The position numbers and the translations under genes are program-made. From assembly GCA_001986395.2 (NCBI GenBank), contig MQVO02000003.1, positions 248,001-312,000 on the forward strand: a stretch of 64,000 bases of DNA. Reading direction: 5' to 3'. Origin of the DNA: Irpex lacteus (taxonomy: Eukaryota > Basidiomycota > Agaricomycetes > Polyporales > Irpicaceae). This document shows, in pieces, positions 11,510 through 22,488 of the stretch (positions within the stretch are counted from its first letter, which is position 1; every line of letters begins with the position of its first letter). The notes below the pieces were generated by a model. That model saw only the letters and a list, made by a program, of their open reading frames with translations, was not told the origin of the DNA and did not search any database.

Positions 11510-11729
11510 CCTAGATCTACCTTTTAGTGTTCACTGTGCTACGTCGCCTGATACTCCGTACCTGATACCCCTTACTACCATATACATTCTTGTGTTGCCC
11601 TCTAATGTTAGATGGCCTGGCAAGCGCAACATACCACGATACGAATCTCATCCACAGCATGCACAGCGGTTGCGAGAAAAAAGATAGAAATATATTGATA
11701 GCACATACAACAGCAAGCGTTCCTTCGTG

Positions 11730-13693
11730 TCATTGCTCCTTGATGATGTTCGGCCGTGGACCAGTGAAACTCTTGTACCCCCAAAACCACCAATAAATCA
11801 TCGCGATGATCTGGATGGGGACGTAGATCACGACTGCCCAGTTCATGTCTTCCGCAGATGGGTTCGGGCCTTCTGGGCTACAAATCGCATCACGCCATCA
11901 GTCAATGATTAAAAAAGCCAAGGTCAATGGAGAGCAAAGTGAGACTTACAAGCTGACCAAGGGCATGATGAAGAAGTTCCAAGCGACGGCCACCCACCGA
12001 ATCGTCTTGCTCCACCTTCCGAGGTTGTAAGGTCCAGGCTTGTACTCTGGGTTATCCTCGTACAAGCACCGTCCAAGAACGGGCAGGATGTACGAGATCT
12101 GCCCTGCCAGGGTACTACCAGAGAAGAACGCCTCGAATGCAGTGTCAGAGCCGATAGAGATGGCACCAAAGGCGGAGGAGATGACGAAGACGACGAGGGA
12201 AGCGTTGTTAGGGGTGTGCGTGCGCTTGTCTACGGTGGATAGCCAGTCGGAGAAGGGGAGGGCTTTGTCGCGGGAGTAGGCGAAGAAGATACGGGAGGCG
12301 GCGACGAACTGGGAACAAAGGATGAGTACATGAGCTTGTGGGGCAGGAGTTATGAGACTTACGAAAGCGACGCCACATGCAAACTGGGAGAAGAAGTTGA
12401 TAGCGAGGAGAGCGATACCAGCCTTCGTACCGAGGATCTGCTCCGTCAACGTTCCAATTGGCTGACCGAGCGGGTTTGCCATGAGGGAGTCGATATCGGT
12501 CGCGCAGAGCGCAAGCGAGACAAGATAGACGAATCCGAGGAATGTGCTGCTCCAGGTACTCCAAACCATCGCCCTCGGCACAGTAATGTTTGCATGGCTA
12601 GTCTCCTCCGCAACATGCGCGGCGACGTCGTATCCACTGAGCGTCCAAGTCGCGCTAAGGAAGCTCATGCAGAACGACCATCCCGCCGGCCAGTCCAGTT
12701 GGTTGTAAACCTCGGTAAAGATAGCCTTGCCGGAGTTGAGCTCCTGGGCCTTGATGGGGAGCAGGATGGTGGAGACGAGCAGGAGGATGGTTCCAATCGC
12801 GTACGCCCAGATGTTGAACCAGCTCACGTATTTTGTGGGCAGGCAAATGATGACATACGATATGAACATCATGGCGACATATACCAGGTAGATGTGCCAT
12901 GCTTCCGCTACGTAGTCGACGTATGCCATTTGAGCAGCGGCAATCAACAGTTGGGCGGCCTAGATAAGAGATGATGTTTGAATCAGTCAGACGTCAACGC
13001 ATCGACTGAGGGAATGGAGAGTACTTACAGAGTACGTGATGGAGCAGCAGGCGAGGGAGTGGAGATAATCATAGACCACGCGACGAGGTAGCATGATACC
13101 TACGTCTGTTAGGTTACTGAAACGGTTAGAGGGTGCTTATCTGACTCACCTTTTTCCACCGTGGAGGGGCGGTCATGAACGCCCAGTAGTACAGTCCCCC
13201 AGACGTCGGATAGGCCGACGAGAGCTCAGCCAAAGCATAGGTCAATGGCTACTCCAGCAATGCATTTTAGTGTCACACGATCGGTCTTGTGCAGACAATG
13301 AGACGCACCTGGCCCATGACGGCACCGACAAGCCAACCCCATGTCATACCAACCAAACCGCTACGGGAATACAACGTTGGTACTCGCCCATAACATGGCG
13401 ATGTACGAAGGAGCTCACCAGTAGCCCATGGTGTACCTGACAGTGTCTTAGTTGCCTGCTTGTAGACGAAGAATGATCGAAACGCACCAGATAGTCCCTG
13501 CAACTCCTGGCAACACTGCGAGCTCACTCGATGTCAAGGCAAAGAGTCCAAGGAACGAGAAGTCTCGCTTGAACTCTTGTTTGTAGCCAAGTAACTGGAG
13601 TTCAGAGTCGTCGTCGCGCACGTACTCTGCGACCTCGACATCCTTCACGCTCTCCTTTTCGTCAAGAAAATTCACTGAGGGGGTTGTAGACAT
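11730..13693 (-). CDS. APC-superfamily amino-acid/GABA-type permease
   Basis: This is a multi-spanning plasma-membrane or vacuolar transporter of the fungal amino-acid/GABA/choline permease group. The N-terminus is cytosolic (MSTTPSVNFLDEKESVKDVE), then FKRDFSFLGLFALTSSELAVLPGVAGTIWYTMGY begins helix 1. TSGGLYYWAF is the family motif after helix 3, and SGYDVAAHVAEETSHANITVPRA is the conserved loop after helix 6. The last helix ends in WWFWGYKSFTGPRP. At least six introns occur, including an 18-nt micro-exon after exon 1 (13693-13488). The intron near 13110-13146 is doubtful: the strong gtgagt donor at 13149 leads to a stop or frame clash, whereas a weak gtcaga donor four bases later keeps the frame with a 40-bp intron. 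The protein between 13110 and 13030 also matches the family poorly, so this segment may be degenerate or misread. Confidence 0.82.
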
Positions 13694-15276
13694 GGCCGAA
13701 GTCGAGCGGCGGTGGTCGTTGGACTTGTCGACGATAGGCGGGCCTCTTGAAGGTGGTGGAATGGGAAGAGAGGGACGATCGGGGTTTTATGAAAATTGAA
13801 CGATGAGCACATCTGAGCACATGCCGCCCATGTTTTCCGCGTCTCGCACATCCTGCCGAGTTCTGATCTGTGCCTCGCCTTCCAACCCAATCACCTCCAC
13901 CTTGGTGCTCACAGACAAGTGGCTGTGTCTAAAAAAAGTTCTTCATGGAGACCGCCATGAGCCTCAACTCTCCAAAACTTGTTACGAACGCCCAGGTTGG
14001 CGACCGATTGGCATACGCCCCCAGCAAGATGCAGCATTCGTATGCTCGGTCTACTGGCGTCTGGGTGGTCTCAATTGCACGTTATATGGCTATCGAGGAC
14101 ATGCATAAGAGCTCTAGATAAGTGTGTGAAGTGTCGACTGAACTGGGGATGCTCACATTCTTTCATCGCGACACCTGTTACCTAACCGGGTCAAGTAATC
14201 AAGCAGATGTGCATATGGCGTATTGCACTGAGTTTCGCCGTCGTGCAATACGGTGTAGCGACGTTCCGAGGCCCTAATTCAGAGTCGCTATGCTGAATAC
14301 CTTGCAGACAGACCACAGCGGGCGTGAGGGGAACTCAGAGATGCTGGGGGTTAGAAGAAAAGTAGTGCATGATGGGCGCCCAGTCGTGGCCCCTACGGCC
14401 GACGGCGTGTGAGGTCCTCTTGGCTTGGATCATCAACTGCGGGCCAGCATGCGATAATTTCCGAGACAGAAAGGAGAGGAATACGGGGCGAACGTTGGAC
14501 GTTGGTGGGTGCAAGTAATTTATTACAGGAGTCCATTTCCTAACTGCTGGCTCCGCCTTTGACAGTACTGTATCCTACTCATGGTCCTTGGCAGACCTCG
14601 GACAGTCGCTCTTGTCAGTGTCCCGAGTCAGTATGCTACCAATTATAGTGGATGAACTTGAAGTTCCTACTACTTCGGAAGTTCATACATAACCCATGTA
14701 TGCAATACTCAGCATACACTCGAGCCTCGAGGAGCAAATGACGCGTGCAGTATGCTTCGCAATGGCCCCGTCATACATATTTCGGTACGCACGGGGTTGC
14801 CATATCACATCCAAATCACAACTCATCCAGTTGAGAACAGGCACAGACGCCAGGTAACACTCTTCGATACCTTTAACAACGTTTACGAGAAACTCAGTCT
14901 CATGCTAATCTGGATATGGGCACGGAGCGGGGGCATGCGAACCACGAACTACGCTTCTCGCATTCAAGACCCTGTACATCGATATAATAACAAGATCTGC
15001 TATCCAAGAAGGTGAACATGATACTGCAGCAATCTCGGTGGTTATCGTGGGATGTCATAGCTCGATGGAGATGACCAACGCAAGAGTATTGGAGGCCATT
15101 GGCTTGCGTTCGAATAGTTCGAATATCGCCACTGGTCCACTCTGAATTGGGAGTGCGATCGTCGGGAGGTTGCTATAATATAAGCAAGGTATTAAAAGAC
15201 TTGCGTTGTGTAAGTAACTCATCTAACCACCTAGTACCCCATCGCCTGTTTTCTCGCAGACTGAGCTCACTCAACC
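13694..15276. other. 1.6-kb intergenic region
   Basis: This lies upstream of both the permease (minus) and the small protein at 15277 (plus), so it is a divergent promoter region. I see only short frames without features, for example 14752-15015, and no convincing repeat. Confidence 0.4.
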
Positions 15277-15889
15277 ATGGCCAGAGTCCAAATTCTTTCA
15301 GTCGTCATTCCAAGCCACTCTGCCTCGAAAGGGCCGGGAGTGCTCACATATTCGAAGCTCGGCAGTCTGTCTCCTATCGTGATTGCCCAAAACATGGTTC
15401 CAGAGGATGTAAGTCCGTTTAGAAAAATCGCCCGATAGTCGTCATTACTTATTACCGTGCACATCATAAGTGGACTTTGGTAGACGCAGGAAATCCGGGA
15501 GACGTGTACATTCAGCACCGGGACACCAACCAATGGGCCGTTGCCCCCGAGATAGTCGAGGGTAAATGTGTCTTCACAACTGGTAATATCAACCAGCGTT
15601 CTTTGTGGACGATCAAGGAAGACGGAGACCATAGCACGTCAGTTTGCCTTAAATGTTTGATGTCTTTGTCTCATCTGCACATTATGCAGCATTCACCTTG
15701 CAGATGCCGACTCTCTGATGTGGGGTATCAACAATTCATCATCGGGCTCCGGGGTACGTAAGTCCTCTGGTTATTTTTTTCCTAGCGTATGAGATGGTCT
15801 GATGAGTGTTATTGAACATATAGATTCAGGTTGTACTGAGGGTCGATGAGTCAGATGTCAAGAATCATTGGGTGCTCCAAGAAGAGTAG
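15277..15889 (+). CDS. small protein, possibly beta-trefoil lectin or protease inhibitor
   Basis: Four exons (15277-15408, 15471-15637, 15690-15753, 15824-15889) give 142 residues starting MARVQILSVVIPSHSASKG. The second intron-exon junction uses a weaker aag acceptor. The sequence lacks a signal peptide and alternates short strands with Trp at regular spacing: TWTLVDAG, QWAVAPEIV, SLWTIKEDGD, LMWGINNSSS, HWVLQEE. That rhythm resembles fungal cytosolic beta-trefoil proteins (ricin-like lectins, cospin- or clitocypin-type inhibitors), many of which are defence proteins against grazers. The fold is inferred from pattern alone; no diagnostic QxW triplet set is complete, so confidence in function is low. 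Confidence 0.5.
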
Positions 15890-16591
15890 TAGGATAATGA
15901 CAGAGGTTAGATATCGTCTATCATAGCTATTCACGTGTAAGCTAGGCTTGAACATTTAACGTTGAGGAGAAGATCTGGAATTATCGCTGCTACATCCCCT
16001 CTCTGAACGTGCAACTTGAATCGTGCACAAGTAATAGCACATAAGTATAGTAAAGTCGTGTGGACAAAGTGATATTCATGGCTTAGCGTACGCACTGGCA
16101 ATACCGCTGGTGCCAGATACTTGAGTTCACTGTAAGGATCCTTAATATCACATACTTGAGTAGGTGCGCGATGTGCATGCCGCATGCAGTCCTGCACGGT
16201 GCCAAGCACTGGCACAGACTGACGTGACGGTGTAAACGCGTTTGTCACACTGCTCTTCGCGTCTTGTCACGCGATTGACGTGCGCAGGCGCTTACTGCAC
16301 CTTCGTCCTCGCACTCACTGCACCTTGCACACTTACGACTTCCTCTTTGAGATCTGTTTTTTCTCGCATCTCGTCCAGAGAGTATTGCTATCCAATAATT
16401 TGCATCAAGGAGGCTTAACTCTTGACTCTGGATACGGTCGCATAGTCTGAAGGTACCATGCGTATTTGCGCGTCATCGATATTGCTACCACTTACAGTTG
16501 TATCTCTAACAGATCATATCACGTTACGACAACACCGCTTGCATTGCGAAAGCCGTTCTACTACTTTTACTTTTCCTAATTCCACTTCATA
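15890..16591. other. intergenic region upstream of PRI1
   Basis: No coding region is supported. It probably contains the small gene's 3' UTR and the PRI1 promoter. A pyrimidine-rich stretch directly precedes the ATG at 16592. Confidence 0.4.
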
Positions 16592-18159
16592 ATGCCGGTC
16601 CCCATGGAAGAAGACCTCTCCCCCGAAGTCATGCTCGCATTTTACCGAAGACTCTACCCATTCAAGTCAGTATTTACATGGCTGAACCACGAGCACACTC
16701 CAACAAAGCAATTCACCAATCGCGAGTTTGCGTTTACACTGGCGGGAGACGTATATCTGCGATACCAGTCCTTCGTAACGGCGGAGGAGATGAAGAAGCA
16801 AGTGTGTACGATGAACCCGACGCGTTTCGAGATAGGCCCGGTGTATAGCGCAAGGGTAAGTGCATGCTTGATGTCTATATATACCTCTATCGATTAATCG
16901 GCACTTCAATACAGCCTAGAGACAGAAAAACTGTGCGACCAGCCGCTTTCCAACCTCTGCTCCGCGAACTCGTATTCGATATCGATATGACAGACTACGA
17001 CCCCATCCGTACATGCTGTTCAGATGCCGCAATATGCAAGCGATGTTGGAAGTTCATCGCCGTTGCGGTGCGCGTCCTCGACTCAAGTATACGCGACCAA
17101 TTCGGGTACCAGCACCTACTATGGGTCTACTCTGGTCGACGTGGTATTCACTTGTGGATAAGCGACAAGGAGGCGATGGAGTTGACGGATGAGCAGCGGA
17201 GGGCGTTAGTTGGGTGGATGACTGTCATACAGGGCGGAAAGGATATGGTGAAGAAAGTGAACGTCAGGAAGGGGCTGAATGGACCATTGCCACCGTCCTT
17301 GCAGTGCGTACTCTGCCTTTTTTGTATGCATATCTGGAGGCTAAACAGGGCGGCGTAGAACGATACTTGACAACGACTTGAAATATGCATTCCCAGATAT
17401 CATACTGGACGACCAGGACTTGTTCTCGGTGAAAGAGCGCTGGGAGGAAGTGCTCAAGTTGCTTCCGAATGGGAAAGTCAAGAACGAGCTTCAGGAGGAA
17501 TGGAGCATGGATCCCGATCGTGGTTCCGCAGACAAGTGGCAAGACCTCCGAGACGCGATTAAGACCGCTGATTCGAAAGAAAAGGTAAGTACTGAGCGTG
17601 TTGCCTCCGGATGATATGCGATATACATGCTGACGAACACGACTATATAGAATATCCTGAAACTTGCAGTCCAAGACATTGTTCTACAATACACGTATCC
17701 ACGACTCGATGCCGAAGTCTCGAAACACCGCAACCATTTGTTGAAGGCACCATTCTGTATTCATCCGAAAACAGGACGAGTCTGCGTACCCGTGGACCCG
17801 TCGAACATCGACAAGTTCGATCCGGAGGCTGTCCCCACTGTCGGACAGCTGTTGCAAGAGCTCAACAACGTCGCTACCGAAACAGAAGGGGAACACCATT
17901 CGGGTATGTCATTGCTTTATATTTTTCGAGGACAAGAATCGGTTCCTAAGACTGAGACATGCTGTGTTTGTTGTTTGGGCAGATTGGGAGAAGACGTCGT
18001 TGAAGCCTTATGTCGAAATGATGGACAGACACGCTCAAGCCCTAATGGAGGAAGTGCGCAAGACCAAGCGCGGCGCTGGTGAGTGTGGGATTCGAAGTTG
18101 ATTAGCTTTGATAGCTTCGGGATACTGACTGCGCCTTTCATTAAGACTTATCGTGGTAA
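16592..18159 (+). CDS. PRI1: DNA primase small (catalytic) subunit
   Basis: This nuclear enzyme makes the RNA primer in the polymerase alpha-primase complex. Six exons (16592-16855, 16915-17303, 17359-17584, 17651-17903, 17983-18078, 18146-18159) encode 413 residues, the normal length for this family. Diagnostic features are FTNREFAFTL, LVFDIDMTDYD with the catalytic Asp pair (DID), a zinc-binding Cys cluster (CCSDAAICKRCWKF), YSGRRGIHLWISD (the SGRRG-x-H nucleotide-binding motif), and YPRLDAEVSKHRNHLLKAPFCIHPKTGRV near residue 300. The acceptor of intron 2 is the second AG (at 17358); using the first would bring a stop codon into frame. The tiny last exon encodes only the final residues after GA, ending DLSW. 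Confidence 0.95.
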
Positions 18160-18647
18160 GGAGATGATGCTTTGATGTTTGTTGCGGTTAGGCTTCTGGT
18201 CTTCATATTGTAATTGTCCCTTTGCCTTATTCTTACTACCGCACTCAAACCCATTCATACGTTGACAATAACTCGGAACGTTGCTGTTACCAGGCTGCTT
18301 TCCCTTATATCTCTCTATGTCTTTCGTCTCGTCAATGCCTCGTACATACGACAGTACGACAGGGCGGGCCCCCTCAAGTCAAAGTACAAGGAAGGCTAAG
18401 CCTCGGTGTTTGACAGTCCTCGGATTCTTTGATCAACTCGTGTCTTCCAGCTTCGAGCGCCCATGAACAAAGTACTTGCCAAATACACGCATAAGGTGCG
18501 TTCACGCCTGGTATCACCGTGTTCGCAACAGTTCCAGTACAAGTACTGACATTTCCACAGTCATGCTCGCGTCTCACTCTTTCTCCTCCCTCCCACCATC
18601 CTCACCTAACCTCCCGAGACGATCCAGACAACAGCTCGTCCGAGTTC
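18160..18647. other. intergenic between PRI1 and membrane protein B
   Basis: An in-frame ATG at 18519 would extend the next gene by 43 residues, but that extension contains a good splice acceptor (tttccacag) and looks like leader or intron sequence. Nothing else is supported. Confidence 0.4.
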
Positions 18648-19482
18648 ATGGCGCTTCCCTATCTCACGCGTACGACAGACGCTGGCACACGTTTCGCCAG
18701 CGCAACCGCGAGCCCAACTTTCGAGGCGGACGATGCGCCTACGGTGACGGTCACTAGTACAGCCGTCTCAAATCCATACGACGACCACAGCTCAGATGCT
18801 CCCATATCCAAAATCGTCCCCGGCATCCTCATCGCGTTCTTCTGCTTCACGACCGTGTGCCTCGCGTACGGCCTCATGCGCGCACGGCGGAGACGCCGGG
18901 CGCGAGTGTCTCTGTTAGAGTTGTCGACGAGCGAGCAATCACGATCACAACCGCCGAAACCGAGGAAGAAGAAGAGGTTTGTGAAGCCGAAGTTGTATGA
19001 TGTGGAGGTGAAGGATGGGAGGTGGGATACTGACCTCGAGGCATTGCATGTGAGTGTTTGTTCCCCCGCGTTAACTTCGCGAATGCGATGTATCAGTATA
19101 CAAAATCGAAGCTGGAACTGACGAATAATATGCGCGATTAGCCCGTTGCTGTGGAACTGCAGGCAGATCCATGGCCTGTTCTCAAACCGAAAAAGGAGGA
19201 GCAGAAACGATGGTACGTTCTTGCATTATGCTGGGGTCATTGTACTCGTGCTAATCGAAGTTGTCACGCGTATGTAGGTTCTCATTCGCAAAAGGCCATC
19301 AACCACCCATGCAGGAAGCTCAAGCGACATTCATGGTATCAATGCCCACACCACATCGGCATAGAGGAGCAACGTCCAAAGAGATCGCTCTCGGGACTGC
19401 TGTCGTACCCTATGTGGATGATGAAACAGACGACGAAGAGGATTCCGCGATCCCGCAGTTACTCGATGCCTATCCATGTTGA
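18648..19482 (+). CDS. single-pass membrane protein, LWDV family member B (unknown function)
   Basis: Three exons (18648-19049, 19142-19212, 19278-19482) encode 225 residues. A Thr/Ser/Asp-rich outer segment (TEX-like repeats such as TVTVTSTAVS) precedes one helix (about 54-76, IVPGILIAFFCFTTVCLAYGL) and then an arginine run (RARRRRRARVS) that fixes the tail in the cytosol. Family motifs are KPKLYDV at 103-109 and ATFMVSMPTPH after the second intron, with an acidic end (DDETDDEEDS). Intron 1 is phase 0 directly before PVAVE, and intron 2 is phase 2 splitting a Trp codon; both positions match C and D. First of three tandem copies. Function unknown. Confidence 0.75.
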
Positions 19483-20384
19483 TCGTGGCTTTACGTTCTC
19501 TCTTCCTCCTCTCTGGGATATGTGTGGCTTCAAGGAGCCACTACAACGCGGAATACTGATACTATACCCTGTAATGCTTACTGTAAACTTCGTTCTTCGA
19601 CAGAACGTTCTAGTTATTGATACACTAGCCTCAGAAGGCTCACTCACTGTAACATATTCACCATACTGTAGCCTGTCTTTACAAGCAGCAATGCCATTTG
19701 CTCTTCTTGGTCCCTGGCCACGATATCGAGATTGAGATTGAGATTGACTGGTGTATGCGATCGCCATCAATTGGCGGGGTGGGAGCGCCTATTCTAATGC
19801 CCCTGACTCGGACTCGACTTCAAGTTGGACTTCCATGACCGCTGCACTTGTCAAACTACAAAAGGGAACGAGGGTGATATCGTAGAGCCAGAAGTCCAAG
19901 ATGGACTACAGTCAAGATGCCTATGTGTGTATATCATTCCCGGCCGTATGTTGTGCCCTCTTAATCGCAAGCTCTCAGGCTCTCAATATGTCTCACAGTC
20001 GCCTGTAGCTCCTTACCAGACGTCGCTATTCTCGCAATTGCCTCCGGTATCTCTTCATGGACTTCCCTGAACATAGGAGCTATCTACCATAATCATCTGT
20101 AACCCGTCGGAGTGCTGATATATAGAAGTTCGATCGAGGCGGAATCACTTAGCGAGACAATAACCCGTCGATCATCTGGAATCTCGTTCCTCGTCCATTC
20201 ATTCTTGGCAGTGTTAGGAGCCTGGTCTCATATACTTCCTCTGAGTGCCAGCTATTTTCGCCATGTTCTCTCCTTCTACTGTTTCCGGGGCAGTTCATAT
20301 TATAGGTACGCCGTCTTCATGTCAAAGCACTTCGAGCTACAGGAAGTCGTCGCCCTAACTCTAATTCTCATCTGTAGGCTGAAG
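19483..20384. other. 0.9-kb spacer between members B and C
   Basis: Only short frames without features. One plus frame from 20112 runs into gene C but its upstream part lacks support as coding. Confidence 0.4.
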
Positions 20385-21195
20385 ATGGCGGCATTAGGAG
20401 GCGATGAACTACCACCCATGGACCCTACCTCGACGAGTACTCCTATCCCGGAGCCAGACATGCCACTCGACTCGAACACTCCCAGCGCACTATCCAAGCT
20501 CAATGTGTTCGTCATCGTGGTCCCAGTGCTTCTAGCTACGGGGATCATCATTTGGGGTACTCTAGTACTCCTGGGTATAATACAACGTCGAAGACATTTA
20601 CGTTCGGTCTCTACATGGTCATCTACGAGCGGTGGAGAGAAAGCTCGTGTTTCATTGCTGAAGAAGCCCGTATTACTGGATGTGCGGTTACCGTACACGA
20701 GTCATGCTTCATCTACAGATCGCATTCATGTGAGTTATATATACACATGTCTTCCCCATGTTGTTGACGACGCACCAGCCTATATCTGTTGAAGTCCTGA
20801 AGTCCTCCACACGAAGTGCACCGAAAGGTCACAAACACCGCTGTTTCACTCAAATGAAGGAACATCAGAAGCGTCGGAGGTGCGTCCTTGCCGCGATATC
20901 TCATGGCAGAATATACACTAATCCCTGACTTACTAGACAATTGGCCATTGCCGCTGGAACTGAGGTTCCGCCAAAGCCAGCTCAGATTACCGTCCTCATA
21001 GCCATGCCCACTGCGAATCGAAACCATCCAAACAAGTGGGATAACTGCGATATTGGCACGAGGAAAGTTCTGTACAAGGATCGAGATTTCGAACCGCAGG
21101 ACAATGAAGAGTTTGAACTCGAAGAAAAGACAGGGTATCACATAAGTCATCGCGAGCACCATCACACCGATTCGTTATCTTACTATATTTTCTGA
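20385..21195 (+). CDS. single-pass membrane protein, LWDV family member C (unknown function)
   Basis: Three exons (20385-20729, 20779-20879, 20937-21195) encode 234 residues. The N-terminus is Pro/Ser/Thr-rich (MAALGGDELPPMDPTSTSTP). One long helix spans about 39-66 (core VFVIVVPVLLATGIIIWGTL), followed by QRRRHLR. Motifs are KPVLLDV at 94-100 (Leu replaces the aromatic residue), then after intron 1 PISVEVL, then a basic segment, then ITVLIAMPTAN after intron 2. The tail is acidic and His-rich. Both introns occupy the same positions and phases as in B and D. Start chosen at the first Met giving the family's short outer segment. Confidence 0.72.
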
Positions 21196-21661
21196 TCTAT
21201 GGGGACTTGAAGGGTGTGTAATTCATTGGCAGGATTTTCGACCGCTTGTAAATTTGATTTGTAAGTTCGTAAAATATCGCCAGCGTGAACTCTGGAGACG
21301 GAAGATGCCTCTAAGCCTTCCCTTCTTTGACACACGACAGTACAAAGAGAATTTATGCCAGCGACTGATAGACCAAGTTGCAATCGCCGCAACCGCGACT
21401 TTTGCGATAATAAATTGATCACATGACCGTGCTGGCCCAATCGGGTAAGACTGCTCGCTGCCCTGCAAACACTGCTTGGCACTGCGGCTCAGCAGTCACG
21501 ATACCCCTCTAAGCTGTCGCGGCGGACAACACAGCCTCAGGTTCAGTACAACTCGTCAATGACCTCCTCTTGCCTTGTGCCACTCATCTGCTGCTCGATG
21601 ATCCCTGAAACCAAGGAGCGATAACTACTTATTTCCACTCTACGAGACCATTCAAGCCATA
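21196..21661. other. spacer between members C and D
   Basis: No coding region or repeat is supported. It probably contains the promoter of member D, whose ATG at 21662 follows a pyrimidine-rich leader. Confidence 0.4.
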
Positions 21662-22488
21662 ATGACGGCAAACTATTTAACGGGGGACCTATATACGCAA
21701 ACACACACCTTGGAGACTCGGGACCTCTCTATTGAGAATGCGACGAGCTTCATCATCATCATCTCCATCGGCTTCGTAGCGTTCACCTTACTATGCGCCG
21801 CCACAAGCATCTATTATCGAAGACGGATGCTACTTGCATATCAGGGCGACTTACAACCGGAATGGACTACACCTCTCGACCCTGGAGAGTCAGGAGACAA
21901 GCCACAGTTATGGGATGTTCCTGTTAGCAAGTCCAAGAAAGTCACAACTCGGACGAATGGGTACGGAAGGTTTGCCACAGTATTCGTGAGTTTCCAAATG
22001 CCTAAATATGAGATGCGCAATTTGTATAGGTTTACTTAAATATTGATTAGCCTCTTGCCGCAAGAATGGCCCCTCTACCCGTAGGGCACGCCGCCGCCGC
22101 CCCGGAAGCACCAGTTGGCAGTACAGTGCCCACTGCGAGGCCACGAAGATGGGGTCATCGGTACGTTTGATCGTGTAAAGACTTTCGTACTGACTGCTCA
22201 TGCGCTATTCATAGCTTCGGCAACCCGTCGTCTCGCGGCACCCTCGAAGCAGCCCCTGTGGCCTCTCCAGGAGCCGAAGACGTGGAAGTGGTGATGTTAA
22301 TAACCATGCCATCCGCCTCAAATCCAACTTCTACGGCATTATCACCCCCTTCGCTAGCGTTTAAGGGCGATGAGGACACACATGCGCATGCAAGTGAAGA
22401 GTCCGGGAGAGGGATCCGGTCAGATTATGTTATCGGTGTACTACAGACACCTTATCCCAGGGAAGCACAGGAGACTGCTTCTACATGA
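21662..22488 (+). CDS. single-pass membrane protein, LWDV family member D (unknown function)
   Basis: Three exons (21662-21985, 22051-22160, 22215-22488) encode 235 residues. A short outer segment rich in Thr, with one N-glycosylation sequon (NAT), precedes a helix at about 28-51 (core SFIIIISIGFVAFTLLCAAT) and then YYRRRM. Motifs are KPQLWDV at 80-86, PLAARM after intron 1 in the place of PVAVE, and VVMLITMPSAS after intron 2, then an acidic/Ser tail. Intron phases 0 and 2 match B and C. Overall identity between members appears low outside the motifs, so the tandem is old or fast-evolving. Function unknown. Confidence 0.72.

Noticed and set aside
12330..12974. 214-codon plus-strand ORF
   Set aside because: Antisense to the permease membrane-helix exons.
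20112..20384. upstream extension of membrane protein C from ATG 20112
   Set aside because: Would add a region absent from the paralogues; the first Met at 20385 gives the family's normal short outer segment.
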